DNA from: Cytophagales bacterium | GTDB lineage: Bacteria > Bacteroidota > Bacteroidia > Cytophagales > Thermoflexibacteraceae | NCBI GenBank assembly: GCA_013298985.1 | Contig: JAAFJS010000002.1 | Coordinates: 1-64,000 of the forward strand | Direction of reading: 5' to 3' | DNA: 64,000 nt | In this document: positions 50,731-60,973 of the stretch, in pieces | Layout: every line of letters begins with the position of its first letter | Numbering within the stretch: the stretch's first letter is position 1 | The notes under the pieces: model-generated | What the model was told of the DNA's origin: nothing | Seen by the model: the letters and a program-made list of their open reading frames with translations, nothing else | Database searches by the model: none | Program-made: the position numbers and the translations under genes

Positions 50731-52440
50731 ATGGCTGATTTAAAAGTAAATTATAATTTGAAAGCCAAACAGCAGAATACTTATGACGCTATTGTTGTTG
50801 GTTCAGGCATTAGCGGCGGCTGGGCGGCAAAAGAGCTTTGTGAGAAAGGGCTAAAAGTCCTTATGCTCGACAAAGGTTGGAACTTAGAGCATGGCAAGTA
50901 CGAAAATGCCTTCAAACAACCTTGGGAAACCAAATATCGCGGACGCATCACTGACAAGCAACGTCAGTCGCACCCTTTCCTGAGCCGCGATTATCCTTAT
51001 AATGAACACAGTGAGAAATACTGGTTCAATGACGAAGATGCGCCTTACGATGAAACGAAGCGTTTTGACTGGTATCGCCCTAATATTGTAGGCGGAAAAT
51101 CCATCATGTGGGGGAGGCAGTCTTACCGTTTTAGTGAGATGGACTTCGAGGCAAACGCCAAAGATGGTATTGCCGTAGATTGGCCTGTGCGCTACAAAGA
51201 CCTTGCGCCTTGGTACGATTATGTGGAGCAATTTGCAGGCATTAGCGGACAAAACGAAGGCTTGCCACAGCTGCCCGATGGCAAATTCCTCCCGCCTATG
51301 GAGCTAAACTGCTTAGAAAAACAAGTGGCAGGAAAAATAAAGGCAAACTTCAAAGACAGAATTATGACCATAGGTCGCGTGGCAAACCTGACACAAGCCA
51401 TCAATGGTCGCGCTGCCTGCCAATACCGCAATTTGTGTAGCCGCGGCTGTAATTATGGTGCTTATTTCAGCACACAGTCTGCTACGCTTCCTGCCGCCAT
51501 GAAAACAGGCAACTTGACAGTTCGCCCGCTTTCCATAGCCAGTGAGGTTATTTTTGATGAAAAAACACAAAAAGCAAGCGGCGTAAGGGTAATAGATGTA
51601 GATTCCAAAGAAACGATTGATTTCTTTGCAAAAATTATTTTCTTGAATGGCTCTACGCTTGGCTCTACCTTGCTGATGCTCAACTCCATGTCCAGCCGTT
51701 TCCCTAATGGCTTGGGCAATGACAGCGACCAATTAGGCAGAAACCTGATGGACCACCATTTCCGTTGTGGTGCAAGTGGAACAAGCGAGGAATTCCAAGA
51801 CCAGTATTATTTTGGAAGACGTGCCAACGGTTTCTACATTCCCAGATTCCGCAATATCGGCAAAAATGACAGAGAATACATCAGAGGCTTTGGCTACCAA
51901 GGCGGTGCAAGTCGCACAGGCTGGCAGAGAGGCATCGCCGAAATGGGCGTAGGCAAAGATTTCAAAGAGTCTTTAATCGCCCCAGGCAACTGGACAATAG
52001 GCATGACGGGCTTTGGCGAGGCTTTGCCTTATGCTGAAAACCGCGTAACCCTAAACAAGCAAAAATTGGATAAATGGGGTATGCCAACGCTGACCTTTGA
52101 CTGCGAGTTTAAGGAAAATGAAACCAAAATGCGTAAGGACATGATAAATGATGCCGCAGAAATGCTCGAATCAGCAGGCATCAAAGATGTCAAAACTTAT
52201 GACAATGGCTCTTTCCCTGGCATGGCTATCCACGAAATGGGAACAGCGCGCATGGGCAAAGACCCCAAAACGTCAGTTTTGAATGGTTTTAACCAAATGT
52301 GGGCAGTGAAAAACGTATTTGTTACTGATGGTTCGTTTATGACTTCCGCAGGTTGCCAAAATCCTTCTTTGGGCTACATGGCGTTCACTGCTCGCGCTTG
52401 CGACTACGCAGTGAAGGAACTGAAAAAAGGCAATATTTAA
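50731..52440 (+). CDS. GMC family FAD-dependent oxidoreductase (gluconate/sugar dehydrogenase type)
   Basis: A 569-residue flavoenzyme. The Rossmann FAD motif is in AIVVGSGISGGWAAKELCEK. Other pieces are NIVGGKSIMWGRQSYRF, AACQYRNLCSRGCNYGAYFS (a cysteine cluster), and the active-site region GMAIHEMGTARMG with VFVTDGSFMTSAGCQNPSLGYMAFTARA. It has no signal of its own and should be exported with the Tat-dependent small subunit encoded upstream. Relatives oxidise gluconate or other sugars and pass electrons to a cytochrome; no cytochrome gene is adjacent. Confidence 0.92.
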   Translation: MADLKVNYNLKAKQQNTYDAIVVGSGISGGWAAKELCEKGLKVLMLDKGWNLEHGKYENAFKQPWETKYRGRITDKQRQSHPFLSRDYPYNEHSEKYWFNDEDAPYDETKRFDWYRPNIVGGKSIMWGRQSYRFSEMDFEANAKDGIAVDWPVRYKDLAPWYDYVEQFAGISGQNEGLPQLPDGKFLPPMELNCLEKQVAGKIKANFKDRIMTIGRVANLTQAINGRAACQYRNLCSRGCNYGAYFSTQSATLPAAMKTGNLTVRPLSIASEVIFDEKTQKASGVRVIDVDSKETIDFFAKIIFLNGSTLGSTLLMLNSMSSRFPNGLGNDSDQLGRNLMDHHFRCGASGTSEEFQDQYYFGRRANGFYIPRFRNIGKNDREYIRGFGYQGGASRTGWQRGIAEMGVGKDFKESLIAPGNWTIGMTGFGEALPYAENRVTLNKQKLDKWGMPTLTFDCEFKENETKMRKDMINDAAEMLESAGIKDVKTYDNGSFPGMAIHEMGTARMGKDPKTSVLNGFNQMWAVKNVFVTDGSFMTSAGCQNPSLGYMAFTARACDYAVKELKKGNI

Positions 52441-52463
52441 TAGCTCGAACAAATAAAAAAATG

Positions 52464-52502
52464 AAAAAGACATCTTCCGTAGTTTGGGAGGTGTCTTTTT
52501 TT
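52464..52502 (+). terminator. Rho-independent terminator of the GMC gene
   Basis: AAAAAGACATCTTCC and GGGAGGTGTCTTTTT pair with GU wobbles around a short loop, followed by more T residues. Confidence 0.8.
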
Positions 52503-52612
52503 ATTTGGGCTTTTCAGTGTTTAAAAATATGAGTTACTACGATATTCAAATAGCTCAAAAACATCTTTATAAATTGGATATTGGCAGAGAGTAAACACAA
52601 AGAGATAGATTA

Positions 52613-52854
52613 TTAAGATATTTTTGATTTGATAATTTCTATTATTTGCCGTTTTCTTTCCTTTTTGGAATCATCATAGTTCTGTTTACTAAAATTGCCT
52701 TTTGCATATTTTTGATTATTAATAATGACTAATTTCTTGATATGTAAATACACTCCTCCACAAAATTTTCCCTCAAAATAGCAAACTTTTTCCCAAGTTT
52801 ATTACTTTTAGAGTTGCAAATCAAAAGCATATCATTTCCTACAACAAATTCCAT
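52613..52854 (-). pseudogene. Frameshifted small ORF remnant
   Basis: On the minus strand one frame reads MEFVVGNDMLLICNSKSNKL; an overlapping frame then reads VCYFEGKFCGGVYLHIKKLV to a tail rich in Lys (QIIEIIKSKIS) and stop. Joined by one frameshift they would give about 75-80 residues. No family is recognised, and this could be chance. Otherwise the gap 52503-52949 is AT-rich and empty. Confidence 0.3.
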
Positions 52855-52949
52855 TTCTGAGTTAATATTTTTTGTATTTTACTAAAATCAAGTAAATTAC
52901 AGCAAAAAATTCATCGTTTATTACTTTTTAATTCATCAATACTTTATTT

Positions 52950-55900
52950 ATGAAACAACGATTATCCTTATTTGTGTTGCTTGTATTGTCGCAGGCAATT
53001 TTTTCTGTACCTACTTACGCACAGAAAAAAGGAGTTACTCCCACTGCGGGCGTGAGCAAAATGTACGACAGCACCCTTTACAATGCGCTGGAATGGCGCA
53101 ATATCGGTCCCTTCCGAGGTGGGCGTTCCAGTGCAGTAGCGGGCGTAGAGGGACAGCCTAACGTGTATTACATGGGTAGCGTAGGCGGTGGCGTGTGGAA
53201 AACCACAGACGCAGGCAACTCTTGGGCAAATATCTCTGATGGCTACTTTGGCGGCTCTATCGGCGCAGTGGCAGTGGCAGAGTCCGACCCAAACGTGATT
53301 TACGTAGGCGGTGGCGAAAAAACGGTGCGTGGCAACGTTTCGCATGGCTACGGTATCTGGAAAAGCTATGACGCTGGCAAAACTTGGGAATATGTGGGTT
53401 TGCGTGAAACTCAGCGCATTTCTCGTATTCGTATTCACCCAAAAAATCCTGATATTGCTTATGCCGCAGTGATGGGACACCTTTTTGGTGCAAACGAAGA
53501 ACGTGGCGTTTATAAAACCACAGATGGTGGAAAGACTTGGAAAAGAGTGCTTTTTGCTAATAATCAAGCAGGTGCAGTAGATTTGATTCTCGACCCCAAT
53601 AATCCAAGAATCATATTTGCAAGCACTTGGAAAGTGATTCGCACGCCTTATAGCATGGAAAGTGGTGGCGAAGGCTCGGCACTTTGGTACAGCACTGACG
53701 GTGGCGATACTTGGAAGGACATTTCCAAAAATAAAGGGCTTCCCAAAGGGACTTGGGGCATTGTGGGCGTTACCGTTTCCCCCGTCAATTCCAATCGAGT
53801 ATGGGCAATCATTGAGAACCAAGAAGGTGGCGTGTATCGTTCTGATGATGGCGGCACCACTTGGGCAAAGGTAAACGATAACCGCAATCTGCGGCAAAGG
53901 GCGTGGTATTATTCACGCATTTTTGCAGATACCCAAGACGAAAATATGGTTTATGTCGTCAATGTGAGCTATGGTGTTTCCAGAGATGGCGGCAGAAATT
54001 TTGAGATGAAAAACGCACCACATGGCGACCACCACGATTTGTGGATTTCTAAGCAAAATCATAACTACATGGTGATTGCTGATGACGGCGGCGCACAAGT
54101 TAGCCTTGATGGTGGGGAAAATTTCACCACTTATCACAACCAGCCTACTGCCCAGTATTACAGAGTTACTACGGACAATAGTTTTCCATACAGAATTTAT
54201 GTTGCCCAGCAAGATAATTCTACACTTCGTGTAAAGCACAGAAGCACCAGTTTTGAAGGAATTACAGAAAAAGACTGGGAAATTACGGCAGGTGGCGAAA
54301 GTGGACACATTGCCGTCGACCCCAAAAATAATGACATCGTGTATGGAGGCTCTTATGGTGGCTATTTGACCAGAGTCGACCACAAAACAGGCGAGGAAAG
54401 AACGGTAGATGTTTATCCTGACAACCCGATGGGCGACGGTGCAAGTGCCATGAAATATCGTTTTCAGTGGAACTTCCCGATTTTCTTTTCTCCTCACAAT
54501 CCTAATGCGCTTTATACCGCAGGTAATCACTTGTTCAAAAGCACAAATGAAGGACAATCTTGGGAAAAAATTAGTCCAGATTTGACTAAAAACGAACCTA
54601 CAAAAATGATTAGTTCTGGCGGTTCTATCACCAAAGACAACACTGGGGTAGAATATTACTGCACAATTTTCGCTGCTTGCGAGTCGCCTTACGAAAAAGA
54701 TTTGCTTTGGGTAGGCTCTGATGATGGTTTGATTCACGTAAGCAAGGACGGTGGAAAAAATTGGGACAATGTAACTCCTCCCAAAACTATCATGCCCGAA
54801 TGGTTGATGATTAACAGCATTGACCCGCACCCATTTGTCAAAGGTGGTGCTTATGTGGCAGGTACGCTTTACAAAGGCAATGATTTTCAGCCTTATTTGT
54901 ACAAAACCTTAGATTACGGAAAAACGTGGACAAAAATCACCAATGGTATTCCTAAGTCGCACTTTACCAGAGTATTACGTGCTGACCCCGCAAAGCAAGG
55001 CTTGCTTTATGCAGGAACAGAAACAGGAATGTATATTTCCTTTGATGATGGCGCAAACTGGCAATCTTTCCAGTTAAATTTGCCTATTGTTCCGATTACC
55101 GATTTGGTCATCAAAGACGGCGATTTGATAGCGGCAACGCAGGGCAGAAGTTTGTGGCTCATAGACGACCTCGCCCCTTTGAGAGAGCTAAAACCTGAAC
55201 ACAAAGACAAAAACTTAATCGTTTTTAATCCAAGAAAAACGTATAAAATAGATGGTGGTAACTTTGGAAACCCCAAATTGGTAGGAAAAAACCCTCCAAA
55301 CGGTGCTACTTTCCAATATTACCTCAAATCTGCGCCCGATTCTGCCAATGTATTGAGCATCGAGATTTTGGATAGAAATCAAAAATCTATTAAAAAATAC
55401 GCTTCTAACGCCAAAGAAAAAGCAGATATGGTAGAAGCAAAAACAAATGGCAATCGCTTTACGTGGAATATGCGCTACCCCAATGCAGAAACTTTTGACG
55501 GCATGATTGTCTGGAATAGAGGTGGCTTGACGGGTCCAATGGCTGTTCCAGGAACTTACTACGCCAAAATCAGATTTGGGAAAGACTCGACCACTGTATC
55601 TTTCGAAATCGTCAAAGACCCAAGACTAAGCGTAACCCAAGAGGACTTGCAAGCGCAGTTTGACTTCCTCATGGAAATCAGGGACAAACTCACCGAAACG
55701 CACAAGGCTATCAAGGACATCAGAAGCGTGAGAGGGCAAATGAACGCCTACAAGCAGTTTTTGGACAAGGACAAGCACAAACAAGTCCTCGACAACATCA
55801 AGGATTTTGACAAGAAAATGACGGAAATAGAGGAAAAACTCTACCAAACCAAGAACCGCAGTGGACAAGACCCGCTTAACTTTCCTATCCGCCTGAACGA

Positions 55901-56117
55901 CAAACTAAGCGGCGTAGCTGGTGTAGCCAATAGTGGTAATTTCCGCCCGACTGACCAAGCCTCTGATGTGAAAAAAGACCTCACAGGCAAGATAGATGGC
56001 GAACTTAGCAAACTCAAATCTCTCTTTGCCAATGACTTGCCTAAATTAAACGAGTTGATAAAGCAACAAAACATAGACCCATTGATGTTGAAGAAGGAAG
56101 AGAAGAAATCGCAATAG
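52950..56117 (+). CDS. Secreted VPS10/sortilin-like BNR beta-propeller protein
   Basis: A 1055-residue exported protein (signal SLFVLLVLSQAIFSVPTYA). Repeating BNR units (S/T-x-D-G-G-x-T-W) include GVYKTTDGGKTWKRV, WYSTDGGDTWKDIS, VYRSDDGGTTWAKV, IHVSKDGGKNWDNV and LYKTLDYGKTWTKI, so one or two large propellers fill residues about 50-740. After about 780 comes a beta domain and a helical tail (REKLTETHKAIKDIRSVR-like). Such proteins are often called glycosyl hydrolases, but no catalytic site is clear. Function is uncertain. Confidence 0.88.
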   Translation: MKQRLSLFVLLVLSQAIFSVPTYAQKKGVTPTAGVSKMYDSTLYNALEWRNIGPFRGGRSSAVAGVEGQPNVYYMGSVGGGVWKTTDAGNSWANISDGYFGGSIGAVAVAESDPNVIYVGGGEKTVRGNVSHGYGIWKSYDAGKTWEYVGLRETQRISRIRIHPKNPDIAYAAVMGHLFGANEERGVYKTTDGGKTWKRVLFANNQAGAVDLILDPNNPRIIFASTWKVIRTPYSMESGGEGSALWYSTDGGDTWKDISKNKGLPKGTWGIVGVTVSPVNSNRVWAIIENQEGGVYRSDDGGTTWAKVNDNRNLRQRAWYYSRIFADTQDENMVYVVNVSYGVSRDGGRNFEMKNAPHGDHHDLWISKQNHNYMVIADDGGAQVSLDGGENFTTYHNQPTAQYYRVTTDNSFPYRIYVAQQDNSTLRVKHRSTSFEGITEKDWEITAGGESGHIAVDPKNNDIVYGGSYGGYLTRVDHKTGEERTVDVYPDNPMGDGASAMKYRFQWNFPIFFSPHNPNALYTAGNHLFKSTNEGQSWEKISPDLTKNEPTKMISSGGSITKDNTGVEYYCTIFAACESPYEKDLLWVGSDDGLIHVSKDGGKNWDNVTPPKTIMPEWLMINSIDPHPFVKGGAYVAGTLYKGNDFQPYLYKTLDYGKTWTKITNGIPKSHFTRVLRADPAKQGLLYAGTETGMYISFDDGANWQSFQLNLPIVPITDLVIKDGDLIAATQGRSLWLIDDLAPLRELKPEHKDKNLIVFNPRKTYKIDGGNFGNPKLVGKNPPNGATFQYYLKSAPDSANVLSIEILDRNQKSIKKYASNAKEKADMVEAKTNGNRFTWNMRYPNAETFDGMIVWNRGGLTGPMAVPGTYYAKIRFGKDSTTVSFEIVKDPRLSVTQEDLQAQFDFLMEIRDKLTETHKAIKDIRSVRGQMNAYKQFLDKDKHKQVLDNIKDFDKKMTEIEEKLYQTKNRSGQDPLNFPIRLNDKLSGVAGVANSGNFRPTDQASDVKKDLTGKIDGELSKLKSLFANDLPKLNELIKQQNIDPLMLKKEEKKSQ

Positions 56118-56536
56118 GGAAAACTACACCTCAAAAATTTGAGCATTTCTACTCACTATTTTTGAGCAAAGTATGTTATAGGTTAAGATATAAAAACCTC
56201 CTAATTTTGTAACATCATAAGATATAAAAAATCTTATAAAGATATTATTAAGGGGGTAAATTTGAAACAAATGACATTCAGTCCTTTCTCTTTGAGGAGG
56301 GACTGTTTTTTTGTGTTCTTTTTTAGCTTATTATTAGCACAACTCAAAGAATTAAGCTAAAAAAGAATAAAAAACGAAGTATATCAATGGACGGCAGTGT
56401 AAAATTTTAGAACGGTTCGCCACTGCGATTGTAAAAGATGTTTACCTGCTTTAATAAGTAGCTGTTTAGCATCATTTTTTGTAAAAAAACTAACCAATAT
56501 CCACCCAAAACAATGCGTGAATATTGGTTAGCAACA
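56118..56536. other. Gap with terminator and dispersed motif
   Basis: At 56279-56312 CAGTCCTTTCTC pairs with GAGGAGGGACTG (with GU wobbles), followed by a T run; this is a terminator for the BNR gene. At 56411-56432 lies the inverted copy of the motif at 21133. No gene is seen. Confidence 0.65.
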
Positions 56537-59038
56537 TCAAACTGCCTGCGCTGGCTTTTCAGTTTTGTTGGTATCTTCCAGTTTAAAATTCATGGGTTGG
56601 CTCACTTTTTCTGTGGTCAGAGCCAGATTCAGCACATCATTGACCGTTTCTACATAATGGAATTGCAAATCTTTGAGGTAATCTTTTTCTATTTCGTCAA
56701 TGTCTTTTTTGTTTTTGACGGACATGAGTATTTCCTTGATGCCTGCGCGTCGTGCCGCCAAGACTTTTTCCTTGATGCCTCCCACAGGCAATACCTTCCC
56801 ACGAAGCGTAATTTCGCCCGTCATAGCCAGTTTTTCCTTGATTTTACGCTGGGTATAGACTGATGCCAAGGCAGTAAACATGGTAATTCCTGCCGAAGGT
56901 CCATCTTTTGGCACTGCGCCCGCAGGTACGTGAATGTGCAAATCATACTGACTAAAAATGCGATAATCAACGCCAATATCCTCAGCATTGGCGCGCAAAT
57001 AGGAAAGTGCCGCCATTGCTGATTCTTTCATTACCTCGCCAAGCTGACCAGAAATCGTCAATCCGCCACGCCCGCGACTGAGGCTGGACTCGATAAAGAG
57101 GATTTCTCCGCCCGCCTGCGTCCAAGCCAATCCTGTGGCTACGCCTGCGGTATTGTTGTCTTGGTAAATTTCCTTGTCAAAAATGGGTACGCCCAATATT
57201 TTTTCTATGTCTGCATCTTTGAGGTTTTTGTTGTATGTTTCCTCTAAGGCAACTGATTTGGCGATATTGCGGACAACTGAAGCCAATTTTTGCTCTAAAT
57301 TTCGTACGCCCGACTCGTGTGTATATTCGCTGATGACTTTCTGAATAGCTTTATTGTCAATAGCAAAGTGCTTTCCATTCAAGCCATGGTCTTTCCTGAG
57401 CTTGGGCAGAAGGTGTTTTTTGGCAATTTCCAGTTTTTCCTCTTGCGTGTAGCCATTTATTTCTATGATTTCCATTCGGTCGCGCAGGGCGGGGTGAATG
57501 GAATCCAGCGAGTTTGCCGTTGCGATAAATAGCACTTTGGAAAGGTCATAATCTACCTCCAAATAGTTGTCCATGAAAGCGTTATTCTGCTCTGGGTCAA
57601 GGACTTCGAGCAAGGCAGAAGATGGGTCGCCTCTAAAATCGCTACCTACTTTGTCGATTTCATCTAAGATAAAAACAGGATTGGAAGACCCTGAACGCTT
57701 GATATTCTGCAAGATACGCCCCGCCATCGCCCCTACGTAGGTCTTGCGATGCCCGCGAATTTCTGCCTCGTCATGTAGCCCGCCCAAGGACATACGCGCG
57801 TATTTTCTGCTCAAAGACTCCGCGATGGACTTGCCCAAAGAGGTTTTCCCAACGCCAGGAGGTCCATAAAAGCACAAAATTGGGCTTTTCATGTCATTTT
57901 TGAGTTTTAATACTGCCAAATACTCTAAAATACGTTCTTTGACTTTTTTAAGTCCATGGTGGTCTTTGTCTAAGATTTTTTGAGCATTTTTTAGGTCAAA
58001 ACTGTCTTTGGTGTATTCATTCCAAGGTAGGTCAAGCAGAAATTCCAAATAGCCCAGTGCCATCGGGTACTCGGCGGCGGCTGGATTCATGCGCGTGAGC
58101 CTATCTACTTCTTTCTTGAAATGCTTTGCCACGGTTTCAGACCATTGCTTTTTGCTTGCTCTTAGTTTGAGGTTTTCGATGTCCTGCTCTGTGTTTTCAT
58201 CGCCCAGCTCGTCTTGTAGCACCTTGATTTGTTGGCGAAGGAAATAATCCCTCTGCTGTTGGTCGATGTCTGTGTGTGTTTTAGAGTGGATTTCCTTCTT
58301 GATTTCCAAGAGTTGGATATCCTTCCACATATATTCTAAGAGCTTGGTAGCGCGGTCTTTGATGTTGGTAAATTCGAGCAATTCCTGCTTTTCCTTGACC
58401 TCAGCATTGACATTAGAGCAAAGAAAATGAATAAGAAAGTTAAAACTTTCGATATTTTCTAAGGCAATTTGTGCTTCTTGGGGCAGTTCAGGATTAAGTT
58501 TGATAATTTTTTGTGCCGCTTCCTTCAAAGACTGTGTGAGTGCTTTGGTTTCGCGTTTGTTTTTCTCCAAAGGCGTGTCTATCACATAGTTCACCTTTGC
58601 GGTCAGGTAAGGCGTATCTTTGATTAACTCACTGATTTCAAACTTCTTAATCCCTTGAATAATAATAGTAGTGTTGCCGTCGGGAAGCACCAATAATTTG
58701 AGAATCCTCGCCAGCGTACCTATCTGGTAAATATCGTTGAGTGTAGGCTCGTCGGAGGTAATATTTCGCTGCGCCACCACACCAATCAATCGGTCTGCTT
58801 TGTATGCTTTTTTGACTAATCGGATAGATTTTTGCCTTCCTACGGTAATAGGAAGCACCATACTTGGGAACAAAACAGTATTTCGAATCGGGAGAATGGG
58901 CAATTCGTCAGGATATTGTTCGTCCGTTCTTTCTTCTTCTTCCGCGGAGATAAGAGGGATAAACTCCTCAGAATCATTGCTCGAAAGAAGGTTTGCGCCG
59001 CCCCAAAGTAAATTTGTATTTTTGGACTGTTTTGCCAT
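56537..59038 (-). CDS. lon: ATP-dependent protease La (Lon)
   Basis: An AAA+ serine protease of about 833 residues. The N-terminal substrate domain ([19 protein letters not shown]) is followed by a coiled coil. Walker A is [13 protein letters not shown], Walker B is [11 protein letters not shown], and the sensor region [21 protein letters not shown] is typical. The Ser-Lys dyad lies in [13 protein letters not shown] and [15 protein letters not shown]. The track ORF starts at 59128, but ATG 59038 (MAKQSKNTN) suits the family better. It degrades damaged and regulatory proteins. It is a single gene. Confidence 0.96.
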   Translation of the reverse strand: MAKQSKNTNLLWGGANLLSSNDSEEFIPLISAEEEERTDEQYPDELPILPIRNTVLFPSMVLPITVGRQKSIRLVKKAYKADRLIGVVAQRNITSDEPTLNDIYQIGTLARILKLLVLPDGNTTIIIQGIKKFEISELIKDTPYLTAKVNYVIDTPLEKNKRETKALTQSLKEAAQKIIKLNPELPQEAQIALENIESFNFLIHFLCSNVNAEVKEKQELLEFTNIKDRATKLLEYMWKDIQLLEIKKEIHSKTHTDIDQQQRDYFLRQQIKVLQDELGDENTEQDIENLKLRASKKQWSETVAKHFKKEVDRLTRMNPAAAEYPMALGYLEFLLDLPWNEYTKDSFDLKNAQKILDKDHHGLKKVKERILEYLAVLKLKNDMKSPILCFYGPPGVGKTSLGKSIAESLSRKYARMSLGGLHDEAEIRGHRKTYVGAMAGRILQNIKRSGSSNPVFILDEIDKVGSDFRGDPSSALLEVLDPEQNNAFMDNYLEVDYDLSKVLFIATANSLDSIHPALRDRMEIIEINGYTQEEKLEIAKKHLLPKLRKDHGLNGKHFAIDNKAIQKVISEYTHESGVRNLEQKLASVVRNIAKSVALEETYNKNLKDADIEKILGVPIFDKEIYQDNNTAGVATGLAWTQAGGEILFIESSLSRGRGGLTISGQLGEVMKESAMAALSYLRANAEDIGVDYRIFSQYDLHIHVPAGAVPKDGPSAGITMFTALASVYTQRKIKEKLAMTGEITLRGKVLPVGGIKEKVLAARRAGIKEILMSVKNKKDIDEIEKDYLKDLQFHYVETVNDVLNLALTTEKVSQPMNFKLEDTNKTEKPAQAV

Positions 59039-59277
59039 ATTTTCAGTTTGTCTTGTCTTTTTTCTGCCAAATTGACATCTATTATCCATCATCATTGGAA
59101 CGAATTTGGCAGAATGGTATTTTATCAAAATTAAAAGAAGAACTACAAAATTACATCTATTTATTGATTTTTATTGTATTTTCACATTTTAAAACACAAT
59201 TAAATAAAAGATAGCGAGATGGAAGCTCTCCATTAGTCAATCTCTGTGCCACTGTCCCAAACCAAAAAATAAATTTT

Positions 59278-60666
59278 ATGGGTTTACAAGACCTCATTCT
59301 TGCGCCGATTTATTTTGCTATTTTGTATGGATTATTTTCTGCTTTTCGCAGAAACTACACCAATAAACTTAACCGCAACTATTTTTTGCAGGCTTTGCAG
59401 GCAAAGTTTGCTGGGGCTATCGCGCTGGGGCTTATCTATTATTACTACTATGATGGCGGCGATACTACGCTTTATTTCGAGTTGGCAAGGTACATCAGAC
59501 GTAGTTTTTATGAATCACCTGCTACTTTTTTCCGAATTGTTTTTGGACCTATGGACCCGTATGATGGCTCTCTCACCCCTTATGTAGGCGCAAATATGTT
59601 TTATGCAAAACGAGATGCAGAAACTTTTTTTTTCATACGCATCATTTCCATCTGCAATCTAATTTCGTTTGATACCTACTCAGTTTCTGCCATGTTGCTC
59701 GCTACTTTTAGCTTTATTGGCTCTTGGGCGGTTTATTTGGTGTTTATTGATGTTTACCCTAATCTTACCAAGCCCTTGGGTTGGTCTATTTTGTTTATTC
59801 CTTCTGTCGTATTTTGGGGGTCAGGCATGATGAAAGACAGCATTACATTGGGGTCTATTGGGCTGGTATTCTATGGATTCTATCATGTTTTTGTCAAAAA
59901 GAAAAAAAGTATTTCCAAAGGTGGCATTGCCTTGGCATTTGGTTTATTTGTTATCATTTCGGTACGGGCGCACTATCTGTACTGCCTGATTCCTGCGCTG
60001 ATGCTTTGGGTGTATCTCAAATTTAGGGAAAATATCAAGTCAAAAGCCTTAAAAATAATTGCTACGCCGTTTTTGATTGTGATAGGATTGGTGCTTGGCT
60101 ATTTTACTTCCATCAAACTCAACGAAGAAAGTGCCTATAACATTGATAATCTGGCGACTAAAACCAAAGTTACTTCTTCATATTTACAAGATGTGGGCAA
60201 AGGCTCTGCTTACAATATCGGAGAATATGATGGCACAATTAGTGGTATGGTGCGCCTTTTCCCGCAGGCGGTAGGCACTGCGCTATTTCGTCCGTTTTTG
60301 TGGGAGGCGCGCAACCCTGTTTCCTTGATTGCTTCCTTAGAATCTACACTTTTTTTATTTCTTACCCTGCGTCTATTCTACAAAGTAAAATTCCGACGAC
60401 TTATTCGCATTGTTTTTGCCGAACATCTTGTTTTTGTAAGTTTGGCTTTTGCGGTAGCCTTTTCCTTTTCGGTGGGGATTGCTTCTGGGAATTTTGGTAC
60501 GCTGGTAAGGTACAAAATCCAGATGATGCCTTTCTATCTTTCCGCCTTGGTGATTATCACGAATCTGACGCGAAAAGTAAAAAAACAAACAGTGATTGTG
60601 CAAAGACAGCGCATCATGCCTCCCGAACCGCCTACTGCTGAGGAAGCCGAAAAACCTGTGGAATGA
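59278..60666 (+). CDS. Hypothetical polytopic membrane protein
   Basis: A 462-residue protein with about ten membrane helices, for example FAGAIALGLIYYYYY, MLLATFSFIGSWAVYLVFI, SILFIPSVVFWGSGMMKDSI, GIALAFGLFVIISV and HLVFVSLAFAVAFSFSVGIA. A conserved-looking loop is DGGDTTLYFELARYIRRSFYE near the start. SVVFWGSGMMKDSI resembles EpsG/Wzy-like and other polysaccharide-linked membrane proteins (FWxSGxxKD), which suggests an envelope role, but the family was not identified. The C-terminal tail is proline/glutamate rich. Confidence 0.65.
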   Translation: MGLQDLILAPIYFAILYGLFSAFRRNYTNKLNRNYFLQALQAKFAGAIALGLIYYYYYDGGDTTLYFELARYIRRSFYESPATFFRIVFGPMDPYDGSLTPYVGANMFYAKRDAETFFFIRIISICNLISFDTYSVSAMLLATFSFIGSWAVYLVFIDVYPNLTKPLGWSILFIPSVVFWGSGMMKDSITLGSIGLVFYGFYHVFVKKKKSISKGGIALAFGLFVIISVRAHYLYCLIPALMLWVYLKFRENIKSKALKIIATPFLIVIGLVLGYFTSIKLNEESAYNIDNLATKTKVTSSYLQDVGKGSAYNIGEYDGTISGMVRLFPQAVGTALFRPFLWEARNPVSLIASLESTLFLFLTLRLFYKVKFRRLIRIVFAEHLVFVSLAFAVAFSFSVGIASGNFGTLVRYKIQMMPFYLSALVIITNLTRKVKKQTVIVQRQRIMPPEPPTAEEAEKPVE

Positions 60667-60973
60667 GTGAAGTTTTACTACAAAGTGTGATTTTTAGCAG
60701 ATTGTGTAGGTGAAAAAAACACGTATGATAAAAAAACTTAAAAAATGAGGGCAAGATGGCAAGTTCCATACAGTAGAAAAAGTCTATCAAGCAATGAAAG
60801 ATAATCAACACTAATACTTTTTTTATATTGATTACCAATTTTTTAACACCTCGCTTGTATCATAGTGGAATTAGGGTGAGCCATAGAACACTTCATACTG
60901 AAACTCAAAAGGTCTTTAAGCTACAATTATTAGTGCAAATTTGATTAGGTAATTAATTATGAATTACCGCTTT
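60667..60973. other. Gene-free gap
   Basis: About 300 bases with no convincing gene. A short stretch near 60745-60812 reads GQDGKFHTVEKVYQAMKDNQ and could be the C-terminal relic of a lost gene, but this is weak. Near 60950 a two-unit heptamer-like AATTATGAATTA sits beside the next stop codon. Confidence 0.35.

Noticed and set aside
52968-54830. Long minus-strand ORFs of 309 and 305 codons
   Set aside because: They are antisense to the BNR repeat gene, and their His/Cys/Ile-rich translations are typical shadows of G-rich repeats.
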